From Luteolibacter sp. SL250 (lineage in GTDB: Bacteria; Verrucomicrobiota; Verrucomicrobiia; Verrucomicrobiales; Akkermansiaceae): DNA of 64,000 bases. The notes beneath the pieces were generated by a model, which saw nothing but the letters and a program-made list of their open reading frames with translations, made no database searches and was not told the origin of the DNA. The stretch is from NCBI RefSeq assembly GCF_026625605.1, contig NZ_CP113054.1, forward strand, positions 4,836,001 through 4,900,000. Direction: 5' to 3'. Of this stretch, positions 25,837-34,019 are shown piece after piece. How positions within the stretch are numbered: position 1 is the stretch's first letter; the number at the start of each line of letters is the position of its first letter. The translations under genes were made by a program, and so were the position numbers.

Positions 25837-26985
25837 TCAGGCCTTCCGGCGGAACTCGGTCGGTGTTTTACCGGTATGGCGTCTGAACGTCTTGCACATC
25901 TGCGAGGCCGAAGGCCAGCCACACGCCGCCGCAATGTCCGGTGTCGCCTGCCGGGTCTCCACCAGCAGGGCGCACGCCCTTGCCACCCGCACCCGGTCGA
26001 TCTGCTGTTGCAGTGTCAGCCCGAACGCGCTCTTGAAGCCTGTTTCCAACGCGCGCCGCGACATATGAACCTCTTGGAGAAGCTCGGCCACCGTGAGCCA
26101 TTCGCAGGCACGCTCACGGATGATGAGAAGCGCGCGGCGCAACCGTGGATCCTCCACGGCCAGGGAGTCGGTGGAACGGCGCTCAACCACCGCCTTCGGA
26201 TGGATCAGCAATCTCCGCCGGTTCTCCGGCAACGGTTCCTGGAGGATGAGCTTCAACAAACCGGAGGCCTGGAGGCCCATCTCCTGGGTATTGATATCGA
26301 TGCTGGAAAGCGCGGGATGGGTGAGCTCGCACGCAAGCTCGTTGTTATCGACACCGAGCACCACCAGATCCTCGGGAACCGCCCGCCCGATGGCACGGAT
26401 CTCCCGCAACGCCATCACGCCGGTGGCATCGTTCGCCGCCAGGAGCGCGGTTCGGGGAGGAAGCAAACTGAGCCATCTCACCAATTCCTCTCTTGGCAGC
26501 GTTCCGTCCGGCGCATGGGGTGGCAGCGTCACACGCAGTCCGTGGGCGGTGGCGGCATCCCGGAAGCCCTGCAACCGGAGATCCGAATACGGCCGCCCGG
26601 GGCTGCCCAGAAACGCCAGATGACGGAACCCCCTGGCGTGATAGAACGAGAACGCCATCCTCCCCACTCCGTTGTTGTCCGTGGATACGCCACCCCAATG
26701 GGAACCGGCCAGTGGACGGGTGCCACTGGCCACGGTGACAAGGACCTTCACCTTCAGGCGGCAGAGTTCCATGAGAGCCGGGTCCCGGACTTCAGCGATC
26801 ACCGCGTCGACCTGCGCCTGGAGCAGATCCTCCAATCCGGCCGCTGACGGAGGACCACCATCAATCAGTTCCCAGGATGGCTGGTATTTCCCGTAGTTGA
26901 TGATCCCCCTCAGGATCGACCGACCATAGCCCGTCTCCTGGTGGAGGAGCAGCCCAATGCGGACGACCCGGGCGATTTGGCTCAT
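25837..26985 (-). CDS. XylR-like transcriptional regulator (LacI-type sensor plus AraC HTH)
   Basis: 382 aa. Residues 8-265 form a periplasmic-binding-protein-like sugar sensor (RIGLLLHQETGYGRSILRGI, GVSTDNNGVGRMAFSFYHARGFRHLAFLG, VVLGVDNNELACELTHPALSSID). Residues 280-382 carry two AraC-type HTH motifs (WLTVAELLQEVHMSRRALE, ATPDIAAACGWPSASQMCKTFRRHTGKTPTEFR). This two-part layout defines the XylR family, which activates xylose and other sugar genes. It is transcribed away from the M14/glycosidase/hydrolase operon and is the obvious candidate to control it from the 154-bp intergenic region. The effector sugar is unknown. Confidence 0.9.
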   Translation of the reverse strand: MSQIARVVRIGLLLHQETGYGRSILRGIINYGKYQPSWELIDGGPPSAAGLEDLLQAQVDAVIAEVRDPALMELCRLKVKVLVTVASGTRPLAGSHWGGVSTDNNGVGRMAFSFYHARGFRHLAFLGSPGRPYSDLRLQGFRDAATAHGLRVTLPPHAPDGTLPREELVRWLSLLPPRTALLAANDATGVMALREIRAIGRAVPEDLVVLGVDNNELACELTHPALSSIDINTQEMGLQASGLLKLILQEPLPENRRRLLIHPKAVVERRSTDSLAVEDPRLRRALLIIRERACEWLTVAELLQEVHMSRRALETGFKSAFGLTLQQQIDRVRVARACALLVETRQATPDIAAACGWPSASQMCKTFRRHTGKTPTEFRRKA

Positions 26986-27037
26986 TATTGCCAGAATGAT
27001 TTTCCAACGGTTGGGGGAAAGGAAATTGCGCTGATCG

Positions 27038-27050
27038 GCAAATTATTTGC
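27038..27050. promoter_or_regulatory. Candidate operator GCAAATTATTTGC
   Basis: A perfect 6-bp dyad around one central T, in the AT-rich centre of the divergent region between the XylR-like regulator (start 26985) and the M14 gene (start 27140). Its symmetry and location suit binding by the divergent regulator, but classic XylR sites are direct repeats, so the link is inference. A TTGCGC hexamer recurs at 27026 and 27047. Confidence 0.4.
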
Positions 27051-27139
27051 GCCTAAGGCTGGGCATCTCCGGCAACATTTATGTCACCGTCCGATAAGTG
27101 AGATCATCGGCCCATCCGTTGATCGACCATGAAGATGCG

Positions 27140-29566
27140 ATGAAAGCCCTCCGGATCCTATCGATGGCCCTGCTCACAGGGGCCGCCCCCCTGCATGCGG
27201 AAACCGTGATCTACCGGCACGACTTCGGCGGTTCCTCCACCAGGAACCTTGCCGGAACGGCCGTCGAAACGTCATCAGAACAACTGGGAGGCACCAGCGG
27301 AGCCGAATGGACCGGTTCCGCCGTGTTCAGGGCGGATGGCAGCTTCACGCTCGGTGGAGGGGACTCATCGGCGAATGTACCGTTCCGTCCCGTTGATGGC
27401 TATCTTTACACCATCTCCGTTGAGACAACCGCAGCGGCGGTCGCCACCAATCCGACCACCTCCCTTTCCTACGTGGGGGTCGCACTCTACAACGGCGAAA
27501 CCGCCCCGAGCAACAGCCTCGCGGTCGGCAGCCAACGCGTCATCGCCCCCATCACCCGGAGTCCGGACAACACGCCGAACGCTTCCAGCGCGGCCGGACC
27601 ATTCAACATCCTCCGCCGCTGGCACCGGGACACGCCCCACACCACCGGCACCTCCCTCACCCAAAACCATCTGGCATCCGTGGGGACCAACGCCGGAACC
27701 TGGAGGCTCTCCATCCAGTTGGACACCTCCACCCCCGGCAACTGGAAATACCGCTGGCTGGTGGAAGATGTGGCGACCTCCACGGTATTGTCCCGGAGCC
27801 ACGCCGATGGCGCGACGTGGCCGTCGGTCGGATCCCTCACGGCATACCCCATCAATCGCATCCTCCTGTGCAAGGTGGGGCCGTTCAGTTCCGGCGCGTT
27901 CGACAACTTCCTGGTTTCCGCGACGCCGAAGCAGGACGACACGGGAGGAGGCATCACCCATCCGGAACCCGTGGTGATCGACCGCGATTTTCCCGGGGGG
28001 AACATCCGGGTGACGGCCCTCACCCAGCAATCACACGCCAGCCCGCGGAAAGCGTTCCTCGACCGGGAACTCCGCCCGGAGGACCGCGACTGGTTCTACT
28101 GGAGCTTTCGTACCCGGGACACCACCGGCTTCACCGCGGTCTTCAGCGACCGTGACCAGCTCGGCCCGCGCGGGGCGGCGGTCAGCCATGACGGCGGGGC
28201 CACCTGGTCCCACCTTGGCGGGGCCAGCGTGGTGCAACAGAACATCGGTGGGGTGGACCACTGGACATTCGAAGTCCCTCCGGTCGAGGCAGGGAAGGAA
28301 GTCCGTTACTCGTTCAGCGCCCACTACCTGCAGAGTCACCTCGAAACATGGCTATCGGCACATGCGGGAAACCCTCATGTCGACGTGTCCGAACTCTGCC
28401 GCAGCCGGAAGGACCGCAGCGTGGAGCTGGTGAGAGTGGGACGTCCGCTTTCAGCGGCATCGTCGGAAATCATCTTCCTGACCGGCCGCCACCACTGCTG
28501 CGAGACGTGCGCGAGCTACGTGATGGAGGGGATCCTCGATGCCGGACTGGCGGACGATGACATCGGGAAACAGTTGCGGAAAAGAACCCTTCTCGCGGTG
28601 CCCTTCGTGGACAAGGACGGGGTGGAGGAAGGGGATCAGGGAAAGGACCGCATCCCCCATGACCACAACCGTGACTACGGCCCCACCCCGATCTATCCGG
28701 AGGTTTCGGGGATCAAACGGTTCGGGACGGAGCACGGCAGGAGAGTGGTCACTTTCCTGGACCTGCACTGCCCGGTCGTCCATGGCACCTGGGACAAGCG
28801 GCTGCATTTCTACGAGTCGTCGGACACGCGGCACGCCGGGAATCTGCATGCCTTCATCTCCGTCCTGATGAACACCCGCACCGGCGAGATTCCGCTGCAG
28901 GCCGACGATTTCCTCGCCTACGGCGGGTCCAACAACAGCGGCAACTACAGTGACAGGTCGAGGGGATGGGCGGAGACCGCCTTCCCGGATGCACGGCTCA
29001 TCAGCACGCTGGAGATCCCTTACGCTGAGGTCCGGGGTGTGGAACTCACCGTCGCCCGGGCGCGTAATCTGGGCAGGGACATCGCCCGCGCGCTCGTCGC
29101 CCACCTTCCACCGGTGGAGGTCACCGGCGGTCAGCTCTGGCGGGAACTGGCCTTCGGCGCGGACGCGGAAAACCCTGCGGTCGGAGGTTGGCTGGCGGAT
29201 CCGGACCACGACGGGATCACCAACATCATCGAGTATGCATTCAATCTGCCTGCCTCCGGACCGGTAGCTCCGGCGGGGAGTGGCGCCGCCGTTTCCGGGA
29301 TCCCATCCGTGGGCATCACGCGCGACTCCGGCAACCCTGGCCTCCGTCTCGAATACCTGCGGCGCAAGTCCACGTCGGACCCGGGAGTGAGCTACACGCC
29401 CGAGGTTTCCGAGAACCTCAGCTCGTCAGGTGAGGAAGGCTGGAGGCCCGCCACCGGGCCGGAAGATGTCACGAGCATCGACAGCACCTGGGAACGGGTC
29501 TCCGTCCAACTGCCTGCGGACAAACCAGCCCGCTTCGCCCGGGTACGGGTGACTACCATCCCCTGA
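27140..29566 (+). CDS. Secreted protein with M14 metallopeptidase-like domain
   Basis: 808 aa with a signal peptide (MKALRILSMALLTGAAPLHAE). Residues ~22-260 are a beta-rich domain (IYRHDFGGSSTRNLAG ... AFDNFLVSATP), also present in the next gene. A second beta region follows. Residues ~420-660 are an M14-type domain: zinc ligands His452 and Glu455 (RHHCCET), DHNRDYG, second zinc His543 (DLHCPVVHG), and catalytic-type Glu625 (STLEIPY). All expected residues are present, so it is likely active as a carboxypeptidase or, as in several exported M14 branches, an amidase/deacylase. The C-terminus (~686-808) has the verrucomicrobial DPDHDGITNIIEYAFN module. First gene of the putative XylR-controlled operon. 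Confidence 0.82.
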   Translation: MKALRILSMALLTGAAPLHAETVIYRHDFGGSSTRNLAGTAVETSSEQLGGTSGAEWTGSAVFRADGSFTLGGGDSSANVPFRPVDGYLYTISVETTAAAVATNPTTSLSYVGVALYNGETAPSNSLAVGSQRVIAPITRSPDNTPNASSAAGPFNILRRWHRDTPHTTGTSLTQNHLASVGTNAGTWRLSIQLDTSTPGNWKYRWLVEDVATSTVLSRSHADGATWPSVGSLTAYPINRILLCKVGPFSSGAFDNFLVSATPKQDDTGGGITHPEPVVIDRDFPGGNIRVTALTQQSHASPRKAFLDRELRPEDRDWFYWSFRTRDTTGFTAVFSDRDQLGPRGAAVSHDGGATWSHLGGASVVQQNIGGVDHWTFEVPPVEAGKEVRYSFSAHYLQSHLETWLSAHAGNPHVDVSELCRSRKDRSVELVRVGRPLSAASSEIIFLTGRHHCCETCASYVMEGILDAGLADDDIGKQLRKRTLLAVPFVDKDGVEEGDQGKDRIPHDHNRDYGPTPIYPEVSGIKRFGTEHGRRVVTFLDLHCPVVHGTWDKRLHFYESSDTRHAGNLHAFISVLMNTRTGEIPLQADDFLAYGGSNNSGNYSDRSRGWAETAFPDARLISTLEIPYAEVRGVELTVARARNLGRDIARALVAHLPPVEVTGGQLWRELAFGADAENPAVGGWLADPDHDGITNIIEYAFNLPASGPVAPAGSGAAVSGIPSVGITRDSGNPGLRLEYLRRKSTSDPGVSYTPEVSENLSSSGEEGWRPATGPEDVTSIDSTWERVSVQLPADKPARFARVRVTTIP

Positions 29567-29604
29567 ATCTCCATTCCCAAACCCCAGCAACCCGAACACT
29601 ACCC

Positions 29605-32600
29605 ATGTCACCGCATCCAAACCCCTCCCTGAAATGGATCTGGCTCCTCCCTGTCATTCTCACGATACCGGTCGTGGAAGCCGCAAGTGTGATCTACGAA
29701 CATAGCTTCTCCGGATCTTCCACCGCCAACCTGGGCGGCACCTCCCTCGATGCCTCCGCCACCGGGATGGGTGGCACCTCCGGCGCCAGGTGGATTTCCT
29801 CCACCCGCTTCAAGGCGGACGGGAGCATCGCCACCACGGACTCGGCGGGATCGGCGTTTGTCGCGTTCTCGCCCCAGAACGGCAACATCTACTCCATCTC
29901 CGTGGATACGAGGGCAACGCCCCGTGCAACGACTCCCGCGAGCCACCTGGCTTACGTCGGCATCTCCCTGAACAGCCACGTGGGGGCCACGCCGGACACT
30001 GCCGCGCCTTTCAGCTCCGGCCACAGATCCATTTCACCGATCGCAAGGAGTCCGGACGGCACACCCAACGCCAGCAACACCACCAACCCGAAGTACATTC
30101 TCCGCCGTTGGGAAACCAGCGCCACCTACATCCTGGCGGCGGATCACATTCCCACCCTGGCACTGGACCAGGGCGTCTGGCGGCTGACGATCGAGCTTGA
30201 TACCACCAATGCCGGAAACTGGCAGTACCGCTGGCTGGTGGATGACGTCAACGGTTCCACCCTCACCTCCCTGAGCGTCGGAGACTGGACCTCGTTCGCC
30301 ACACCCACACCTGCCATCTCCTACATCCAGCTCTTCAATACGGGGCAGCTCGGATCAGGCTCCTTCGACAACTTCAGCGTCACCGCAGTGCCGGAGCCAG
30401 CCACCGGAGTCCTTGCCGTAGCCGCCCTCGCGGCATTCGCCCTGAAACGAAAACGGACAGCCCGCAGGACCACCATGAAGGTCCTGCCAGCCGTGCTCTG
30501 CTGCTCGATGCCGCTGGTGGCGCGCGCTTCCGCAGAAGACCACTATGAAGCCTACGTCCGGAATTCGGAAGACTTCCGGCGGGTGAAGCAGGACAAGGAA
30601 TGGGCTCTCAAAGCGTGGCCATCATGGACCTACATGCCGTGGACCTACCAATGGCACATCGGCTATGATGATGCCTCCGGTGAGTGGAGCCGCACCCATG
30701 GCTACAATGGAACCCTGATGGACCAAGGCCACCTGCTCCAGGAAGCCACCAGGAAGGGAAGACTCGACTGGATCGACAAACACGGCCTCCGCTTTTACCT
30801 GGACCACACGGCGGGAAAGGGGGTGCTGCACCTGTGGGACGGGGACAAGGTGAAGCCGCATCTGGAACAGTTGCAGGGTACGGGAGTCCGGAACGTGCCC
30901 CTGAACGCCGCGGCGGAAGCCGGGCTGCGGGACATCATGAAGCGCCATATTGGAGCGGTCCGCGACTCGCCCCACCGCGCCGCCTACGCGCTGGATGACG
31001 AGCCGTCCTGGGGACACTTCGTGCGTCCGGCGATGTGGCAGATCACCGACGACCCCACCGCCTACACCCAATGGCTGCGCGGCATCTACGGCCCCAAGGC
31101 GCCGGAGCGCGGGAAATGGCTGAGCTATGATGACATCCGCACCAAGCTGCCGGAATGGACCATCGCCGATTTCGACGCCAGCCCGCTGATGGACCAGTGG
31201 AGTTTCAACGACTCCTACTGGGCGAACCTTCTCGGCAGGCTGGTCGAATACTCGAACGAACTGGACCCGGCGACGCCCTGCGGCCTTGTCGGCGGGCAGG
31301 CCCCGAATGCCTTCGGCGGCTATGACTATGCCAAGCTGATGCGGAAGATGCAGTTCATCGAGAGCTACAACATCGGCTCGTCCCAAGCGATCATCCGGTC
31401 CTTCAACCCGCGGAACTCGCTGCCCACGGTGACGACCCACTTCCACCGCGACACTGCCGACACCATCTGGCAGGCTTGGTATTACCTCGCCCATGGGAAC
31501 CGCGGACACATCGGCTGGGTGGAGAAATGGTTCGATGGGAAGACTCCGGAGCCCTGGCATGCGGAGGTGGCTCCCTCCTATCTGGAGGCGGAGCGGAAAA
31601 TCGGCCCGCTGATGGCTGGCGCGGAGTGGAAGCACGATGGGGTGGCGATCTACTACAGCCACGCCTCCATCCAGCTGGGCTGGATCCTCGATGCGGAGTC
31701 GCACGGAAAGACCTGGCGGCAGCGGAACTCGGACGAGCGCCTGAGCAGCGCCGCCCACGTCCGGAAGGCCTGGGAAAACATGCTCCGGGATTCCGGCCTC
31801 CAGTACGATTTCATCAACTACGCGGACGTCATCCAGAAGGGGGTGCCACAGGATTACAAGGTCCTCATCCTTCCTGGGGTCCTCTGCCTTTCGGATTCGG
31901 AGGCGCGGGCGATCAGGACGTTCTGCGAGAAAGGCGGCACCGTCATCGCCGACTATCTTCCCGGACTGTGGGACCAGCACGGCAAGGGGCGCAAGGAAGG
32001 CGGAGTTCTGGACTCCATGTTCGGAGTGAGCCATTCACCGTCCCTGTCAGCGAAGGATATCTTCGGCGGAAAATATTGGGCTGAAGTGGACCAGGATACG
32101 AACTTCTCGTGGAAGGATTACGAAAGCTTCCTGACCAACAAAAACACTTCGGTGAAAGACGCGAGCGGGTTCCACAAGGCGGTGAGGGAGATGCCTGTCG
32201 GTCACGTCGCTTCAGCAGGAAAGGGAAAGGCTGTCATGATGAACCTTTCCCCCCAGTGGTACAACGCCCACCGCGAGGCGGGGCCGGAAAGGGCGGAAAA
32301 ACGTGAGGTTTTCATGAAACACGTCATGGCCGCCGGGGTGCAACCGTGGGTCCGCATCTCCAGTGACCAGGCCCCGGTCCATGGATATGAGATCACCTAC
32401 TGGAAGCAGTCCACGGATGGAAACCCACGGACGATCCTCTATGTCTGCTCCAATCCCGAGATCCGCGGGACTTCACTCGGCGGCGGCAACTCCGTCGGCC
32501 TGAAGTCAGACACCATCCCGGTCCGGCTGCAGTTCAACCAGACCAAGGAACAGGTCCGGGATGAACGCACCGGTGAGATGCTTGGCGATGGCAGGGAATT

Positions 32601-32655
32601 CCCCCTGCGGTGGAAACGGGATGAGGCCATCGTGATTTCGTTCGAAGGATTATGA
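29605..32655 (+). CDS. PEP-CTERM protein fused in frame to a GH42-like glycosidase
   Basis: 1016 codons without a stop. Part 1 (residues 1-290) is complete by itself: signal peptide (LLPVILTIPVVEAAS), the same beta-rich domain as the upstream M14 protein, and a PEP-CTERM signal (VPEPATG at 262-268, hydrophobic helix, LKRKR). Part 2 starts at Met291 (DNA 30475) with a second signal peptide (MKVLPAVLCCSMPLVARASA). A TIM-barrel glycosidase-like domain follows, with candidate acid/base Glu466 (ALDDEPSWG) and nucleophile Glu586 (QFIESYN), then a beta-galactosidase trimerisation-type domain (YKVLILPGVLCLSDSEARAIR). AGGA precedes ATG 30475 by 5 nt, so the second part may be an independent gene in the same frame whose predecessor lost its stop codon. 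Glycosidase substrate unknown. Confidence 0.8.
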   Translation: MSPHPNPSLKWIWLLPVILTIPVVEAASVIYEHSFSGSSTANLGGTSLDASATGMGGTSGARWISSTRFKADGSIATTDSAGSAFVAFSPQNGNIYSISVDTRATPRATTPASHLAYVGISLNSHVGATPDTAAPFSSGHRSISPIARSPDGTPNASNTTNPKYILRRWETSATYILAADHIPTLALDQGVWRLTIELDTTNAGNWQYRWLVDDVNGSTLTSLSVGDWTSFATPTPAISYIQLFNTGQLGSGSFDNFSVTAVPEPATGVLAVAALAAFALKRKRTARRTTMKVLPAVLCCSMPLVARASAEDHYEAYVRNSEDFRRVKQDKEWALKAWPSWTYMPWTYQWHIGYDDASGEWSRTHGYNGTLMDQGHLLQEATRKGRLDWIDKHGLRFYLDHTAGKGVLHLWDGDKVKPHLEQLQGTGVRNVPLNAAAEAGLRDIMKRHIGAVRDSPHRAAYALDDEPSWGHFVRPAMWQITDDPTAYTQWLRGIYGPKAPERGKWLSYDDIRTKLPEWTIADFDASPLMDQWSFNDSYWANLLGRLVEYSNELDPATPCGLVGGQAPNAFGGYDYAKLMRKMQFIESYNIGSSQAIIRSFNPRNSLPTVTTHFHRDTADTIWQAWYYLAHGNRGHIGWVEKWFDGKTPEPWHAEVAPSYLEAERKIGPLMAGAEWKHDGVAIYYSHASIQLGWILDAESHGKTWRQRNSDERLSSAAHVRKAWENMLRDSGLQYDFINYADVIQKGVPQDYKVLILPGVLCLSDSEARAIRTFCEKGGTVIADYLPGLWDQHGKGRKEGGVLDSMFGVSHSPSLSAKDIFGGKYWAEVDQDTNFSWKDYESFLTNKNTSVKDASGFHKAVREMPVGHVASAGKGKAVMMNLSPQWYNAHREAGPERAEKREVFMKHVMAAGVQPWVRISSDQAPVHGYEITYWKQSTDGNPRTILYVCSNPEIRGTSLGGGNSVGLKSDTIPVRLQFNQTKEQVRDERTGEMLGDGREFPLRWKRDEAIVISFEGL
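30475..32655 (+). CDS. Alternative independent start of the GH42-like glycosidase
   Basis: This is the in-frame ATG at 30475 inside the larger open frame. It begins an ordinary signal peptide followed by the glycosidase domain, giving 726 aa, a normal length for a GH42-like enzyme with its trimerisation domain. The sequence GCAGGACCACC just before it contains an AGGA ribosome-binding core at good spacing. If used, it would decouple the enzyme from the PEP-CTERM part. Entered as an alternative product, not as an additional gene. Confidence 0.5.
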   Translation: MKVLPAVLCCSMPLVARASAEDHYEAYVRNSEDFRRVKQDKEWALKAWPSWTYMPWTYQWHIGYDDASGEWSRTHGYNGTLMDQGHLLQEATRKGRLDWIDKHGLRFYLDHTAGKGVLHLWDGDKVKPHLEQLQGTGVRNVPLNAAAEAGLRDIMKRHIGAVRDSPHRAAYALDDEPSWGHFVRPAMWQITDDPTAYTQWLRGIYGPKAPERGKWLSYDDIRTKLPEWTIADFDASPLMDQWSFNDSYWANLLGRLVEYSNELDPATPCGLVGGQAPNAFGGYDYAKLMRKMQFIESYNIGSSQAIIRSFNPRNSLPTVTTHFHRDTADTIWQAWYYLAHGNRGHIGWVEKWFDGKTPEPWHAEVAPSYLEAERKIGPLMAGAEWKHDGVAIYYSHASIQLGWILDAESHGKTWRQRNSDERLSSAAHVRKAWENMLRDSGLQYDFINYADVIQKGVPQDYKVLILPGVLCLSDSEARAIRTFCEKGGTVIADYLPGLWDQHGKGRKEGGVLDSMFGVSHSPSLSAKDIFGGKYWAEVDQDTNFSWKDYESFLTNKNTSVKDASGFHKAVREMPVGHVASAGKGKAVMMNLSPQWYNAHREAGPERAEKREVFMKHVMAAGVQPWVRISSDQAPVHGYEITYWKQSTDGNPRTILYVCSNPEIRGTSLGGGNSVGLKSDTIPVRLQFNQTKEQVRDERTGEMLGDGREFPLRWKRDEAIVISFEGL

Positions 32656-33974
32656 ACCAACCGGACGATTCCACAGAGACTCATCCCGATCCGGAAACGC
32701 CCCAAGGGTGCGGCAGGCGTGAGTTCCTGAAACGCTCCGCGGGCATCCTGGCGGGACTGCCCGGGGTGGCCCCATTCCTTCCGCTCCATGGGGAGCAGGC
32801 ACACCCCTCCGCCATGCCTGGTGAAAGCAAAAGCATCATCGGCCACTATGGTTCCTGGGCGTCCAACCTCCGGCCTTCTCCTCCCACCCTGTCATTCCGG
32901 AATGCCCGTTGGACGGATCCCGCGGAGTGGCGGGTGCATGCACGGCATAAGGCCTGGGAATTGCTCGCTCCGCCGGACCAGGGCGGCGTTCCGCAGGCGC
33001 GGGTGGACCGTGCCTACGCCTACGACGGACTGACCGTGGAGGAACTGAGCTGGCAACTGCCCTACGGGCGGCGGACAAGCGCTGTCCTTCTCAAGCCCGC
33101 AGGCACCCGGGGACGCCTCCCGGCCATCCTTGCCCTCCACGACCATGGTGGGAACAAGTACTTCGGCGCGGGGAAGATCACCCGCACCGCCGCGGACATC
33201 CATCCCCTCCTCGCCGCGCATCAGGAAAAATACTACGGTGGGACCGCGTGGGCCAACGAGGCGGCCCGGAAGGGCTACGTCGTCCTGGTGCATGATGCCT
33301 TCGCATTCGGGAGCCGGCGTGTCCACTACGGGGATGTGGAAGGCATCCCGTGGGGGAACCTGAACGTCGCCGGCAGGCAAGAGCCCGATCCGCAGGATAT
33401 CAATGGCATCGACAACTACAATGCGTGGGCCTCCGACCATGAGAATGTCATGTCGAAATCCCTTTTCTGCGCGGGAACGACCTGGCCGGGCGTCACACTG
33501 GCGGAAGACCGGAGCGCCTTGGACATCCTTTCGGCACGGGAGGATGTCGACGCCGGCAGAATCGGCTGCGGCGGGCTCTCGGGTGGCGGGCTGAGGACGG
33601 TTTATCTCACGGGACTGGATGATCGCATCAACTGTGCGGTTTGCGTCGGCTTCATGTCCACTTGGGACGATTTCCTTTCCCGGAAGGCCTACACGCATAC
33701 CTGGATGGCCTATACCCCGCTGCTCTCCAACTACCTGGAATTTTCCGAGATCTTCGGCCTCCGGGTACCCGCCCCATTGATGGTCCTCAACAACAGGCAG
33801 GACCAGCTTTTCACGCTGGAGGAAATGGAGAAGGCGGACGCCATCCTGCGGGAGATCCATACGAAAGCCGGAGCCAGCGACCGCTTCAGGTCGGCCTTCC
33901 ATGACGGCCACCACAAATTCGATCCCGCCATGCAGAAGCAAGCGTCCGACTGGTTCGACCAATGGCTCAAATGA
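32652..33974 (+). CDS. Tat-exported alpha/beta hydrolase (acetylxylan-esterase/DLH-like)
   Basis: 440 aa. Starts with an ATGA overlap on the glycosidase stop. A twin-arginine signal is at GRREFLKRSAGILAGLPGVA. The alpha/beta hydrolase core shows PAILALHDHGGNKYFG (oxyanion region), nucleophile Ser in GCGGLSGGGLRT, an acid near NNRQDQLF, and His in HDGHHKF. A large insertion (AGKITRTAADIHPLLAAHQEKYYGG) is typical of carbohydrate esterases in polysaccharide loci. Likely removes acyl groups from a glycan handled by the neighbouring glycosidase; inferred from context. Last gene of the operon. Confidence 0.85.
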   Translation: MNQPDDSTETHPDPETPQGCGRREFLKRSAGILAGLPGVAPFLPLHGEQAHPSAMPGESKSIIGHYGSWASNLRPSPPTLSFRNARWTDPAEWRVHARHKAWELLAPPDQGGVPQARVDRAYAYDGLTVEELSWQLPYGRRTSAVLLKPAGTRGRLPAILALHDHGGNKYFGAGKITRTAADIHPLLAAHQEKYYGGTAWANEAARKGYVVLVHDAFAFGSRRVHYGDVEGIPWGNLNVAGRQEPDPQDINGIDNYNAWASDHENVMSKSLFCAGTTWPGVTLAEDRSALDILSAREDVDAGRIGCGGLSGGGLRTVYLTGLDDRINCAVCVGFMSTWDDFLSRKAYTHTWMAYTPLLSNYLEFSEIFGLRVPAPLMVLNNRQDQLFTLEEMEKADAILREIHTKAGASDRFRSAFHDGHHKFDPAMQKQASDWFDQWLK

Positions 33975-34019
33975 CACACGCCACCGTGCGCCAGCAGATC
34001 CGGCGTTTTCAGGAGGATT

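Noticed and set aside
27129-27143. Four-codon mini-ORF ATGAAGATGCGATGA just before the M14 start
   Set aside because: Could be an upstream peptide but is too short to support; its stop overlaps the real start, so it is noted only.
30475-32655. Frameshift or sequencing error as the only explanation of the PEP-CTERM/glycosidase fusion
   Set aside because: Both parts are in the same frame without an indel, so a frameshift is not involved; a lost stop codon remains possible and is listed as a test.
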